DNA of 64,000 bases, taken from positions 124,001-188,000 of the forward strand of contig NW_027469192.1 in NCBI RefSeq assembly GCF_051020765.1. The letters are read 5' to 3'. The stretch comes from Lasioglossum baleicum (Eukaryota > Arthropoda > Insecta > Hymenoptera > Halictidae). Below, one piece after another: positions 47,001 through 60,517 of the stretch. The translations under genes were made by a program, and so were the position numbers. The notes beneath the pieces are model-generated. The model was not told where the DNA came from. It was given only the letters and a program-made list of their open reading frames with translations, and ran no database searches. Each line of letters opens with the position of its first letter. The first letter of the stretch is position 1.

Positions 47001-50000
47001 ACGATCACGATTTATTCGAGCTTATGTCAGATTCGACGATTCTTCGTTTCAGAAGTGTATTTCTGTGCGGAATCGCTGCTTCGCGTGCTATATCAGTGCA
47101 TTTGCATGCAAGTTTGCGAAATTGGAATAGAAACTCCGACCCGGCAAGCACGATCACAATTTATTCGAGCCTATGTCAGATTCGGCGATTCTTCGTTTCA
47201 GAAGTGTATTTCTGTGCGGAATCGCTGTTTCGCGTGCTAGATCAGTGCATTTGTATGCAGATATGCGAAATTGGCACGGAAACTCCGATTCGGCAAGCAC
47301 GATCACGATTTATTCGAGCTTATGTCAGATTCGACGATTCTTCGTTTCACAAATGAATTTCTGTACGGAATCGCTGTTTAGCGTGCTAGATCAGTGCATT
47401 TGTATGCAAATATGCGAAATTGGTACGGAAACTCCGATTCGGCAAGCACGACCACGATTTATTCGAGCTTATGTCAGATTCGACGATTCTTCGTTTGAGA
47501 AGTGTATTTCTGTGCGGAATCGCTGTTTCGCGTGCAAGATCAGTGCATTTGTATGCAAATATGCGAAATTGGTACGGAAACTCCGATTCGGCAAGCACGA
47601 CCACGATTTATTTGTCCTTATATCAGATTCGACGATTCTTCGTTTGAGAAGTGAATTTCTGTGCCGAATCGCTGTTTCGCGCGCTAGATCAGTGCATTTG
47701 CATGCAAGTATGAGAAATTGGAATAGAAACTCCGACCCGGCAATCACGACCACGATTTATTCGTCCTTATGTCAGATTCGACGATTCTTCGTTTGAGAAG
47801 TGTATTTCTGTGCGGAATCGCTGTTTCGCGCGCAAGATCAGTGCATTTGCATGCAAGTATGAGAAATTGGAATAGAAACTCCGACCCGGCAATCACGATC
47901 ACGATTTATTCGAGCTTATGTCAGATTCGACGATTCTTCGTTTGAGAAGTGTATTTCTGTGCGGAATCGCTGTTTCGCGTGCAAGATCAGTGCATTTGTA
48001 TGCAAATATGCGAAATTGGTACGGAAACTCCGATTCGGCAAGCACGACCACGATTTATTTGTCCTTATATCAGATTCGACGATTCTTCGTTTGAGAAGTG
48101 AATTTCTGTGCCGAATCGCTGTTTCGCGCGCTAGATCAGTGCATTTGCATACAAGTATGAGAAATTGGAATAGAAACTCCGACCCGGCAATCACGACCAC
48201 GATTTATTCGTCCTTATGTCAGATTCTACGATTCTTCGTTTGAGAAGTGAATTTCTGTGCCGAATCGCTGTTTCGCGCGCTAGATCAGTGCATTTGCATG
48301 CAAGTATGAGAAATTGGAATAGAAACTCCGACCCGGCAAGTACGATCACAATTTATTCGAGCCTATGTCAGTTTCGACGATTCTTCGTTTGAGAAGTGTA
48401 TTACTGTGCGGAATCGCTGTTTCGCGCGCTAGATCAGTGCATTTGCATGCAAGTATGAGAAATTGGAATAGAAACTCCGTCCCGGCAATCACGATCACGA
48501 TTTATTCGAGCTTATGTCAGATTCGACGATTCTTCGTTTCAGAAGTGTATTTCTGTGCGGAATCGCTGTTTCGCGTGCTATATCAGTGCATTTGCATGCA
48601 TGCGAAATCGGAATTGAAACTCCGACCCGGCAAGCACGATCACAATTTATTCTAGCCTATGTCAGATTCGACGATTATTCGTTTCACAAATGAATTTCTG
48701 TACGGAATCGCTGTTACGCGTGCTAGATCAGTGCATTTGTATGCAAATATGCGAAATTGGCACGGAAACTCCGATTCGGCAATCACGATCACGGTTTATT
48801 CGAGTTTATGTCAGATTCGACGATTCTTCGTTTCAGAAGTGAATTTCTGTGCGGAATCGCTGTTACGCGTCCTATATCAGTGCATTTGCATGCATGCGAA
48901 ATTGAATTGAAACTCCGACCCGGCAAGCACGATCACAATTTATTCGAGCCTATGTCAGATTCGACGATTATTCGTTTCACAAATGAATTTCTGTACGGAA
49001 TCGCTGTTTCGCGTGCTATATCAGTGCATTTGCATGCAAGTATGCGAAATTGGAATAGAAACTCCGACCCGGCAAGCACGATCACAATTTATTCGAGCCT
49101 ATGTCAGTTTCGACGATTCTTCGTTTCAGAAGTGTATTTCTGTGCAGAATCGCTGTTTCGCGCGCTATATCAGTGCATTTGCATGCATGCGAAATTGGAA
49201 TTGAAACTCCGACCCGGCAAGCACGATCACAATTTATTCTAGCCTATGTCAGATTCGACGATTATTCGTTTCACAAATGAATTTCTGTACGGAATCGCTG
49301 TTACGCGTGCTAGATCAGTGCATTTGCATACAAGTGTGCCAAATTGGAATAGAAACTCCGACCCGGCAAGCACGATCACGATTTATTCGAGCTTATGTCA
49401 GATTCGACGATTCTTCGTTTCAGAAGTGTATTTCTGTGCGCAATCGCTGTTTCGTGAGCTAGATCAGTGCATTTGTATGCAAATATGCGAAATTGGTACG
49501 GAAACTCCGATTCGGCAAGCACGACCACGATTTATTCGTCCTTATGTCAGATTCGACGATTCTTCGTTTGAGAAGTGTATTTCTGTGCGGAATCGCTGTT
49601 TCGCGCGCTAGAGCAGTGCATTTGCATGCAAGTATGAGAAATTGGAATAGAAACTCCGACCCGGCAATCACGATCACGATTTATTCGAGTTTATGTCAGA
49701 TTCGGTCGATTCTTCGTTTCAGAAGGGTATTTCTGTGCGGAATCGCTGTTACGCGTCCTATATCAGTGCATTTGCATGCATGCGAAATTGGAATTGAAAC
49801 TCCGACCCGGCAAGCACGATCACAATTTATTCGAGCCTATGTCAGATTCGACGATTATTCGTTTCACAAATGAATTTCTGTACGGAATCGCTGTTTAGCG
49901 TGCTAGATCAGTGCATTTGTATGCAAATATGCGAAATTGGCACGGAAACTCCGATTCGGCAAGCACGATCACGATTTATTCGAGCTTATGTCAGATTCGA

Positions 50001-53000
50001 CGATTCTTCGTTTGAGAAGTGTATTTCTGTGCGGAATCGCTGTTTCGCGCGCTAGATCAGTGCATTTGCATGCAAGTATGAGAAATTGGAATCGAAACTC
50101 CGACCCGGCAATCACGATCACGATTTATTCGAGCTTATGTCAGATTCGACGATTCTTCGTTTCAGAAGTGTATTTCTGTGCGGAATCGCTGCTTCGCGTG
50201 CTATATCAGTGCATTTGCATGCAAGTTTGCGAAATTGGAATAGAAACTCCGACCCGGCAAGCACGATCACAATTTATTCGAGCCTATGTCAGATTCGGCG
50301 ATTCTTCGTTTCAGAAGTGTATTTCTGTGCGGAATCGCTGTTTCGCGTGCTAGATCAGTGCATTTGTATGCAGATATGCGAAATTGGCACGGAAACTCCG
50401 ATTCGGCAAGCACGATCACGATTTATTCGAGCTTATGTCAGATTCGACGATTCTTCGTTTCACAAATGAATTTCTGTACGGAATCGCTGTTTAGCGTGCT
50501 AGATCAGTGCATTTGTATGCAAATATGCGAAATTGGTACGGAAACTCCGATTCGGCAAGCACGACCACGATTTATTCGAGCTTATGTCAGATTCGACGAT
50601 TCTTCGTTTGAGAAGTGTATTTCTGTGCGGAATCGCTGTTTCGCGTGCAAGATCAGTGCATTTGTATGCAAATATGCGAAATTGGTACGGAAACTCCGAT
50701 TCGGCAAGCACGACCACGATTTATTTGTCCTTATATCAGATTCGACGATTCTTCGTTTGAGAAGTGAATTTCTGTGCGGAATCGCTGTTTCGCGCGCTAG
50801 ATCAGTGCATTTGCATGCAAGTATGAGAAATTGGAATAAAAACTCCGACCCGGCAATCACGACCACGATTTATTCGTCCTTATGTCAGATTCTACGATTC
50901 TTCGTTTGAGAAGTGTATTTCTGTGCGGAATCGCTGTTTCGCGCGCAAGATCAGTGCATTTGCATGCAAGTATGAGAAATTGGAATAGAAACTCCGACCC
51001 GGCAATCACGATCACGATTTATTCGAGCTTATGTCAGATTCGACGATTCTTCGTTTCAGAAGTGTATTTCTGTGCGGAATCGCTGTTTCGCGTGCTATAT
51101 CAGTGCATTTGCATGCATGCGAAATTGTAATTGAAACTCCGACCCGGCAAGCACGATCACAATTTATTCGAGCCTATGTCAGATTCGACGATTCTTCGTT
51201 TCAGAAGTGTATTTCTGTGTGGAATCGCTGTTTCGCGTGCTATATCAGTGCATTTGCATGCAAGTATGCGAAATTGGAATAGAAACTCCGACCCGGCAAG
51301 CACGATCACAATTTATTCGAGCCTATGTCAGTTTCGACGATTCTTCGTTTCAGAAGTGTATTTCTGTGCGGAATCGCTGTTTCGCGCGCTATATCAGTGC
51401 ATTTGCATGCATGCGAAATTGGAATTGAAACTCCGACCCGGCAAGCACGATCACAATTTATTCTAACCTATGTCAGATTCGACGATTATTCGTTTCACAA
51501 ATGAATTTCTGTACGGAATCGCTGTTACGCGTGCTAGATCAGTGCATTTGCATACAAGTGTGCCAAATTGGAATAGAAACTCCGACCCGGCAAGCACGAT
51601 CACGATTTATTCGAGCTTATGTCAGATTCGACGATTCTTCGTTTCAGAAGTGTATTTCTGTGCGCAATCGCTGTTTCGTGAGCTAGATCAGTGCATTTGT
51701 ATGCAAATATGCGAAATTGGTACGGAAACTCCGATTCGGCAAGCACGACCACGATTTATTCGTCCTTATGTCAGATTCGACGATTCTTCGTTTGAGAAGT
51801 GTATTTCTGTGCGGAATCGCTGTTTCGCGCGCTATAGCAGTGCATTTGCATGCAAGTATGAGAAATTGGAATAGAAACTCCGACCCGGCAATCACGATCA
51901 CGATTTATTCGAGTTTATGTCAGATTCGGTCGATCCTTCGTTTCAGAAGGGTATTTCTGTGCGGAATCGCTGTTACGCGTCCTATATCAGTGCATTTGCA
52001 TGCATGCGAAATTGGAATTGAAACTCCGACCCGGCAAGCACGATCACAATTTATTCGAGCCTATGTCAGATTCGACGATTATTCGTTTCACAAATGAATT
52101 TCTGTACGGAATCGCTGTTTAGCGTGCTAGATCAGTGCATTTGTATGCAAATATGCGAAATTGGCACGGAAACTCCGATTCGGCAAGCACGATCACGATT
52201 TATTCGAGCTTATGTCAGATTCGACGATTCTTCGTTTGAGAAGTGTATTTCTGTGCGGAATCGCTGTTTCGCGCTCTAGATCAGTGCATTTGCATGCAAG
52301 TATGAGAAATTGGAATCGAAACTCCGACCCGGCAATCACGATCACGATTTATTCGAGCTTATGTCAGATTCGACGATTCTTCGTTTCAGAAGTGTATTTC
52401 TGTGCGGAATCGCTGCTTCGCGTGCTATATCAGTGCATTTGCATGCAAGTTTGCGAAATTGGAATAAAAACTCCGACCCGGCAAGCACGATCACAATTTA
52501 TTCGAGCCTATGTCAGATTCGGCGATTCTTCGTTTCAGAAGTGTATTTCTGTGCGGAATCGCTGTTTCGCGTGCTAGATCAGTGCATTTGTATGCAGATA
52601 TGCGAAATTGGCACGGAAACTCCGATTCGGCAAGCACGATCACGATTTATTCGAGCTTATGTCAGATTCGACGATTCTTCGTTTCACAAATGAATTTCTG
52701 TACGGAATCGCTGTTTAGCGTGCTAGATCAGTGCATTTGTATGCAAATATGCGAAATTGGTACGGAAACTCCGATTCGGCAAGCACGACCACGATTTATT
52801 CGAGCTTATGTCAGATTCGACGATTCTTCGTTTGAGAAGTGTATTTCTGTGCGGAATCGCTGTTTCGCGTGCAAGATCAGTGCATTTGTATGCAAATATG
52901 CGAAATTGGTACGGAAACTCCGATTCGGCAAGCACGACCACGATTTATTTGTCCTTATATCAGATTCGACGATTCTTCGTTTGAGAAGTGAATTTCTGTG

Positions 53001-53701
53001 CCGAATCGCTGTTTCGCGCGCTAGATCAGTGCATTTGCATGCAAGTATGAGAAATTGGAATAGAAACTCCGACCCGGCAATCACGACCACGATTTATTCG
53101 TCCTTATGTCAGATTCGCCGATTCTTCGTTTGAGAAGTGTATTTCTGTGCGGAATCGCTGTTTCGCGCGCAAGATCAGTGCATTTGCATGCAAGTATGAG
53201 AAATTGGAATAGAAACTCCGACCCGGCAATCACGATCACGATTTATTCGAGCTTATGTCAGATTCGACGATTCTTCGTTTGAGAAGTGTATTTCTGTGCG
53301 GAATCGCTGTTTCGCGTGCAAGATCAGTGCATTTGTATGCAAATATGCGAAATTGGTACGGAAACTCCGATTCGGCAAGCACGACCACGATTTATTTGTC
53401 CTTATATCAGATTCGACGATTCTTCGTTTGAGAAGTGAATTTCTGTGCCGAATCGCTGTTTCGCGCGCTAGATCAGTGCATTTGCATGCAAGTATGAGAA
53501 ATTGGAATAGAAACTCCGACCCGGCAATCACGACCACGATTTATTCGTCCTTATGTCAGATTCTACGATTCTTCGTTTGAGAAGTGAATTTCTGTGCCGA
53601 ATCGCTGTTTCGCGCGCTAGATCAGTGCATTTGCATGCAAGTATGAGAAATTGGAATAGAAACTCCGACCCGGCAAGTACGATCACAATTTATTCGAGCC
53701 T

Positions 53702-55352
53702 ATGTCAGTTTCGACGATTCTTCGTTTGAGAAGTGTATTACTGTGCGGAATCGCTGTTTCGCGCGCTAGATCAGTGCATTTGCATGCAAGTATGAGAAAT
53801 TGGAATAGAAACTCCGTCCCGGCAATCACGATCACGATTTATTCGAGCTTATGTCAGATTCGACGATTCTTCGTTTCAGAAGTGTATTTCTGTGCGGAAT
53901 CGCTGTTTCGCGTGCTATATCAGTGCATTTGCATGCATGCGAAATCGGAATTGAAACTCCGACCCGGCAAGCACGATCACAATTTATTCTAGCCTATGTC
54001 AGATTCGACGATTATTCGTTTCACAAATGAATTTCTGTACGGAATCGCTGTTACGCGTGCTAGATCAGTGCATTTGTATGCAAATATGCGAAATTGGCAC
54101 GGAAACTCCGATTCGGCAATCACGATCACGGTTTATTCGAGTTTATGTCAGATTCGACGATTCTTCGTTTCAGAAGTGAATTTCTGTGCGGAATCGCTGT
54201 TACGCGTCCTATATCAGTGCATTTGCATGCATGCGAAATTGGAATTGAAACTCCGACCCGGCAAGCACGATCACAATTTATTCGAGCCTATGTCAGATTC
54301 GACGATTATTCGTTTCACAAATGAATTTCTGTACGGAATCGCTGTTTCGCGTGCTATATCAGTGCATTTGCATGCAAGTATGCGAAATTGGAATAGAAAC
54401 TCCGACCCGGCAAGCACGATCACAATTTATTCGAGCCTATGTCAGTTTCGACGATTCTTCGTTTCAGAAGTGTATTACTGTGCGGAATCGCTGTTTCGCG
54501 CGCTAGATCAGTGCATTTGCATGCAAGTATGAGAAATTGGAATAGAAACTCCGTCCCGGCAATCACGATCACGATTTATTCGAGCTTATGTCAGATTCGA
54601 CGATTCTTCGTTTCAGAAGTGTATTTCTGTGCGGAATCGCTGTTTCGCGTGCTATATCAGTGCATTTGCATGCATGCGAAATCGGAATTGAAACTCCGAC
54701 CCGGCAAGCACGATCACAATTTATTCTAGCCTATGTCAGATTCGACGATTATTCGTTTCACAAATGAATTTCTGTACGGAATCGCTGTTACGCGTGCTAG
54801 ATCAGTGCATTTGTATGCAAATATGCGAAATTGGCACGGAAACTCCGATTCGGCAATCACGATCACGGTTTATTCGAGTTTATGTCAGATTCGACGATTC
54901 TTCGTTTCAGAAGTGAATTTCTGTGCGGAATCGCTGTTACGCGTCCTATATCAGTGCATTTGCATGCATGCGAAATTGGAATTGAAACTCCGACCCGGCA
55001 AGCACGATCACAATTTATTCGAGCCTATGTCAGATTCGACGATTATTCGTTTCACAAATGAATTTCTGTACGGAATCGCTGTTACGCGTGCTAGATCAGT
55101 GCATTTGTATGCAAATATGCGAAATTGGCACGGAAACTCCGATTCGGCAATCACGATCACGGTTTATTCGAGTTTATGTCAGATTCGACGATTCTTCGTT
55201 TCAGAAGTGAATTTCTGTGCGGAATCGCTGTTACGCGTCCTATATCAGTGCATTTGCATGCATGCGAAATTGGAATTGAAACTCCGACCCGGCAAGCACG
55301 ATCACAATTTATTCGAGCCTATGTCAGATTCGACGATTATTCGTTTCACAAA
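53702..55352 (+). repeat. Nested 737-bp and 294-bp satellite expansions
   Basis: A 5-monomer block (737 bp) starting at 53702 is repeated from 54439. Within the second copy a dimer of one 149-bp and one 145-bp monomer (294 bp) is tandemly repeated, starting at 54733 and 55027, with the next partial unit at 55321. At the paralogous position 48659 only one dimer is present, so the expansion is local. Confidence 0.85.
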
Positions 55353-58300
55353 TGAATTTCTGTACGGAATCGCTGTTTCGCGTGCTATATCAGTGCATTT
55401 GCATGCAAGTATGCGAAATTGGAATAGAAACTCCGACCCGGCAAGCACGATCACAATTTATTCGAGCCTATGTCAGTTTCGACGATTCTTCGTTTCAGAA
55501 GTGTATTTCTGTGCAGAATCGCTGTTTCGCGCGCTATATCAGTGCATTTGCATGCATGCGAAATTGGAATTGAAACTCCGACCCGGCAAGCACGATCACA
55601 ATTTATTCTAGCCTATGTCAGATTCGACGATTATTCGTTTCACAAATGAATTTCTGTACGGAATCGCTGTTACGCGTGCTAGATCAGTGCATTTGCATAC
55701 AAGTGTGCCAAATTGGAATAGAAACTCCGACCCGGCAAGCACGATCACGATTTATTCGAGCTTATGTCAGATTCGACGATTCTTCGTTTCAGAAGTGTAT
55801 TTCTGTGCGCAATCGCTGTTTCGTGAGCTAGATCAGTGCATTTGTATGCAAATATGCGAAATTGGTACGGAAACTCCGATTCGGCAAGCACGACCACGAT
55901 TTATTCGTCCTTATGTCAGATTCGACGATTCTTCGTTTGAGAAGTGTATTTCTGTGCGGAATCGCTGTTTCGCGCGCTAGAGCAGTGCATTTGCATGCAA
56001 GTATGAGAAATTGGAATAGAAACTCCGACCCGGCAATCACGATCACGATTTATTCGAGTTTATGTCAGATTCGGTCGATTCTTCGTTTCAGAAGGGTATT
56101 TCTGTGCGGAATCGCTGTTACGCGTCCTATATCAGTGCATTTGCATGCATGCGAAATTGGAATTGAAACTCCGACCCGGCAAGCACGATCACAATTTATT
56201 CGAGCCTATGTCAGATTCGACGATTATTCGTTTCACAAATGAATTTCTGTACGGAATCGCTGTTTAGCGTGCTAGATCAGTGCATTTGTATGCAAATATG
56301 CGAAATTGGCACGGAAACTCCGATTCGGCAAGCACGATCACGATTTATTCGAGCTTATGTCAGATTCGACGATTCTTCGTTTGAGAAGTGTATTTCTGTG
56401 CGGAATCGCTGTTTCGCGCGCTAGATCAGTGCATTTGCATGCAAGTATGAGAAATTGGAATCGAAACTCCGACCCGGCAATCACGATCACGATTTATTCG
56501 AGCTTATGTCAGATTCGACGATTCTTCGTTTCAGAAGTGTATTTCTGTGCGGAATCGCTGTTTCGCGTGCTATATCAGTGCATTTGCATGCATGCGAAAT
56601 TGTAATTGAAACTCCGACCCGGCAAGCACGATCACAATTTATTCGAGCCTATGTCAGATTCGACGATTCTTCGTTTCAGAAGTGTATTTCTGTGTGGAAT
56701 CGCTGTTTCGCGTGCTATATCAGTGCATTTGCATGCAAGTTTGCGAAATTGGAATAGAAACTCCGACCCGGCAAGCACGATCACAATTTATTCGAGCCTA
56801 TGTCAGATTCGGCGATTCTTCGTTTCAGAAGTGTATTTCTGTGCGGAATCGCTGTTTCGCGTGCTAGATCAGTGCATTTGTATGCAGATATGCGAAATTG
56901 GCACGGAAACTCCGATTCGGCAAGCACGATCACGATTTATTCGAGCTTATGTCAGATTCGACGATTCTTCGTTTCACAAATGAATTTCTGTACGGAATCG
57001 CTGTTTAGCGTGCTAGATCAGTGCATTTGTATGCAAATATGCGAAATTGGTACGGAAACTCCGATTCGGCAAGCACGACCACGATTTATTCGAGCTTATG
57101 TCAGATTCGACGATTCTTCGTTTGAGAAGTGTATTTCTGTGCGGAATCGCTGTTTCGCGTGCAAGATCAGTGCATTTGTATGCAAATATGCGAAATTGGT
57201 ACGGAAACTCCGATTCGGCAAGCACGACCACGATTTATTTGTCCTTATATCAGATTCGACGATTCTTCGTTTGAGAAGTGAATTTCTGTGCGGAATCGCT
57301 GTTTCGCGCGCTAGATCAGTGCATTTGCATGCAAGTATGAGAAATTGGAATAAAAACTCCGACCCGGCAATCACGACCACGATTTATTCGTCCTTATGTC
57401 AGATTCTACGATTCTTCGTTTGAGAAGTGTATTTCTGTGCGGAATCGCTGTTTCGCGCGCAAGATCAGTGCATTTGCATGCAAGTATGAGAAATTGGAAT
57501 AGAAACTCCGACCCGGCAATCACGATCACGATTTATTCGAGCTTATGTCAGATTCGACGATTCTTCGTTTCAGAAGTGTATTTCTGTGCGGAATCGCTGT
57601 TTCGCGTGCTATATCAGTGCATTTGCATGCATGCGAAATTGTAATTGAAACTCCGACCCGGCAAGCACGATCACAATTTATTCGAGCCTATGTCAGATTC
57701 GACGATTCTTCGTTTCAGAAGTGTATTTCTGTGTGGAATCGCTGTTTCGCGTGCTATATCAGTGCATTTGCATGCAAGTATGCGAAATTGGTATAGAAAC
57801 TCCGACCCGGCAAGCACGATCACAATTTATTCGAGCCTATGTCAGTTTCGACGATTCTTCGTTTCAGAAGTGTATTTCTGTGCGGAATCGCTGTTTCGCG
57901 CGCTAGATCAGTGCATTTGCATGCAAATATGCGAAATTGGCACGAAAACTCCGATTTGGCAAGCACGATCATGATTTATTCGAGCTTATGTTAGATTCGA
58001 CGATTATTCGTTTCACAAATGAATTTCTGTGCGGAATCGCTGTTTTGCGTGCTAGATCAGTGCATTTGCATACAAGTGTGCCAAATTGGAATAGAAACTC
58101 CGACCCGGCAAGCACGATCACGATTTATTCGAGCTTATGTCAGATTCGACGATTCTTCGTTTCAGAAGTGTATTTCTGTGCGGAATCGCTGTTTCGTGAG
58201 CTAGATCAGTGCATTTGTATGCAAATATGCGAAATTGGTACGGAAACTCCGATTCGGCAAGCACGACCACGATTTATTCGTCCTTATGTCAGATTCGACG

Positions 58301-58729
58301 ATTCTTCGTTTGAGAAGTGTATTTCTGTGCGGAATCGCTGTTTCGCGCGCTAGAGCAGTGCATTTGCATGCAAGTATGAGAAATTGGAATAGAAACTCCG
58401 ACCCGGCAATCACGATCACGATTTATTCGAGTTTATGTCAGATTCGGTCGATTCTTCGTTTCAGAAGGGTATTTCTGTGCGGAATCGCTGTTACGCGTCC
58501 TATATCAGTGCATTTGCATGCATGCGAAATTGGAATTGAAACTCCGACCCGGCAAGCACGATCACAATTTATTCGAGCCTATGTCAGATTCGACGATTAT
58601 TCGTTTCACAAATGAATTTCTGTGCGGAATCGCTGTTTAGCGTGCTAGATCAGTGCATTTGTATGCAAATATGCGAAATTGGCACGGAAACTCCGATTCG
58701 GCAAGCACGATCACGATTTATTCGAGCTT

Positions 58730-60517
58730 ATGTCAGATTCGACGATTCTTCGTTTGAGAAGTGTATTTCTGTGCGGAATCGCTGTTTCGCGCGCTAGATC
58801 AGTGCATTTGCATGCAAGTATGAGAAATTGGAATCGAAACTCCGACCCGGCAATCACGATCACGATTTATTCGAGCTTATGTCAGATTCGACGATTCTTC
58901 GTTTCAGAAGTGTATTTCTGTGCGGAATCGCTGCTTCGCGTGCTATATCAGTGCATTTGCATGCAAGTTTGCGAAATTGGAATAGAAACTCCGACCCGGC
59001 AAGCACGATCACAATTTATTCGAGCCTATGTCAGATTCGGCGATTCTTCGTTTCAGAAGTGTATTTCTGTGCGGAATCGCTGTTTCGCGTGCTAGATCAG
59101 TGCATTTGTATGCAGATATGCGAAATTGGCACGGAAACTCCGATTCGGCAAGCACGATCACGATTTATTCGAGCTTATGTCAGATTCGACGATTCTTCGT
59201 TTCACAAATGAATTTCTGTACGGAATCGCTGTTTAGCGTGCTAGATCAGTGCATTTGTATGCAAATATGCGAAATTGGTACGGAAACTCCGATTCGGCAA
59301 GCACGACCACGATTTATTCGAGCTTATGTCAGATTCGACGATTCTTCGTTTGAGAAGTGTATTTCTGTGCGGAATCGCTGTTTCGCGTGCAAGATCAGTG
59401 CATTTGTATGCAAATATGCGAAATTGGTACGGAAACTCCGATTCGGCAAGCACGACCACGATTTATTTGTCCTTATATCAGATTCGACGATTCTTCGTTT
59501 GAGAAGTGAATTTCTGTGCCGAATCGCTGTTTCGCGCGCTAGATCAGTGCATTTGCATGCAAGTATGAGAAATTGGAATAGAAACTCCGACCCGGCAATC
59601 ACGACCACGATTTATTCGTCCTTATGTCAGATTCGACGATTCTTCGTTTGAGAAGTGTATTTCTGTGCGGAATCGCTGTTTCGCGCGCTAGATCAGTGCA
59701 TTTGCATGCAAGTATGAGAAATTGGAATCGAAACTCCGACCCGGCAATCACGATCACGATTTATTCGAGCTTATGTCAGATTCGACGATTCTTCGTTTCA
59801 GAAGTGTATTTCTGTGCGGAATCGCTGCTTCGCGTGCTATATCAGTGCATTTGCATGCAAGTTTGCGAAATTGGAATAGAAACTCCGACCCGGCAAGCAC
59901 GATCACAATTTATTCGAGCCTATGTCAGATTCGGCGATTCTTCGTTTCAGAAGTGTATTTCTGTGCGGAATCGCTGTTTCGCGTGCTAGATCAGTGCATT
60001 TGTATGCAGATATGCGAAATTGGCACGGAAACTCCGATTCGGCAAGCACGATCACGATTTATTCGAGCTTATGTCAGATTCGACGATTCTTCGTTTCACA
60101 AATGAATTTCTGTACGGAATCGCTGTTTAGCGTGCTAGATCAGTGCATTTGTATGCAAATATGCGAAATTGGTACGGAAACTCCGATTCGGCAAGCACGA
60201 CCACGATTTATTCGAGCTTATGTCAGATTCGACGATTCTTCGTTTGAGAAGTGTATTTCTGTGCGGAATCGCTGTTTCGCGTGCAAGATCAGTGCATTTG
60301 TATGCAAATATGCGAAATTGGTACGGAAACTCCGATTCGGCAAGCACGACCACGATTTATTTGTCCTTATATCAGATTCGACGATTCTTCGTTTGAGAAG
60401 TGAATTTCTGTGCGGAATCGCTGTTTCGCGCGCTAGATCAGTGCATTTGCATGCAAGTATGAGAAATTGGAATAAAAACTCCGACCCGGCAATCACGACC
60501 ACGATTTATTCGTCCTT
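58730..60517 (+). repeat. 6-monomer tandem pair in right arm (894 bp)
   Basis: 58730-59623 and 59624-60517 are two copies of a six-monomer block at 894-bp offset. They are almost identical; one visible difference is TGTGCCGAATC near 59516 against TGTGCGGAATC near 60410. The size equals that of the 6-mer pair at 9365-11152 but the subtype content differs, so the two pairs arose independently. Confidence 0.8.
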
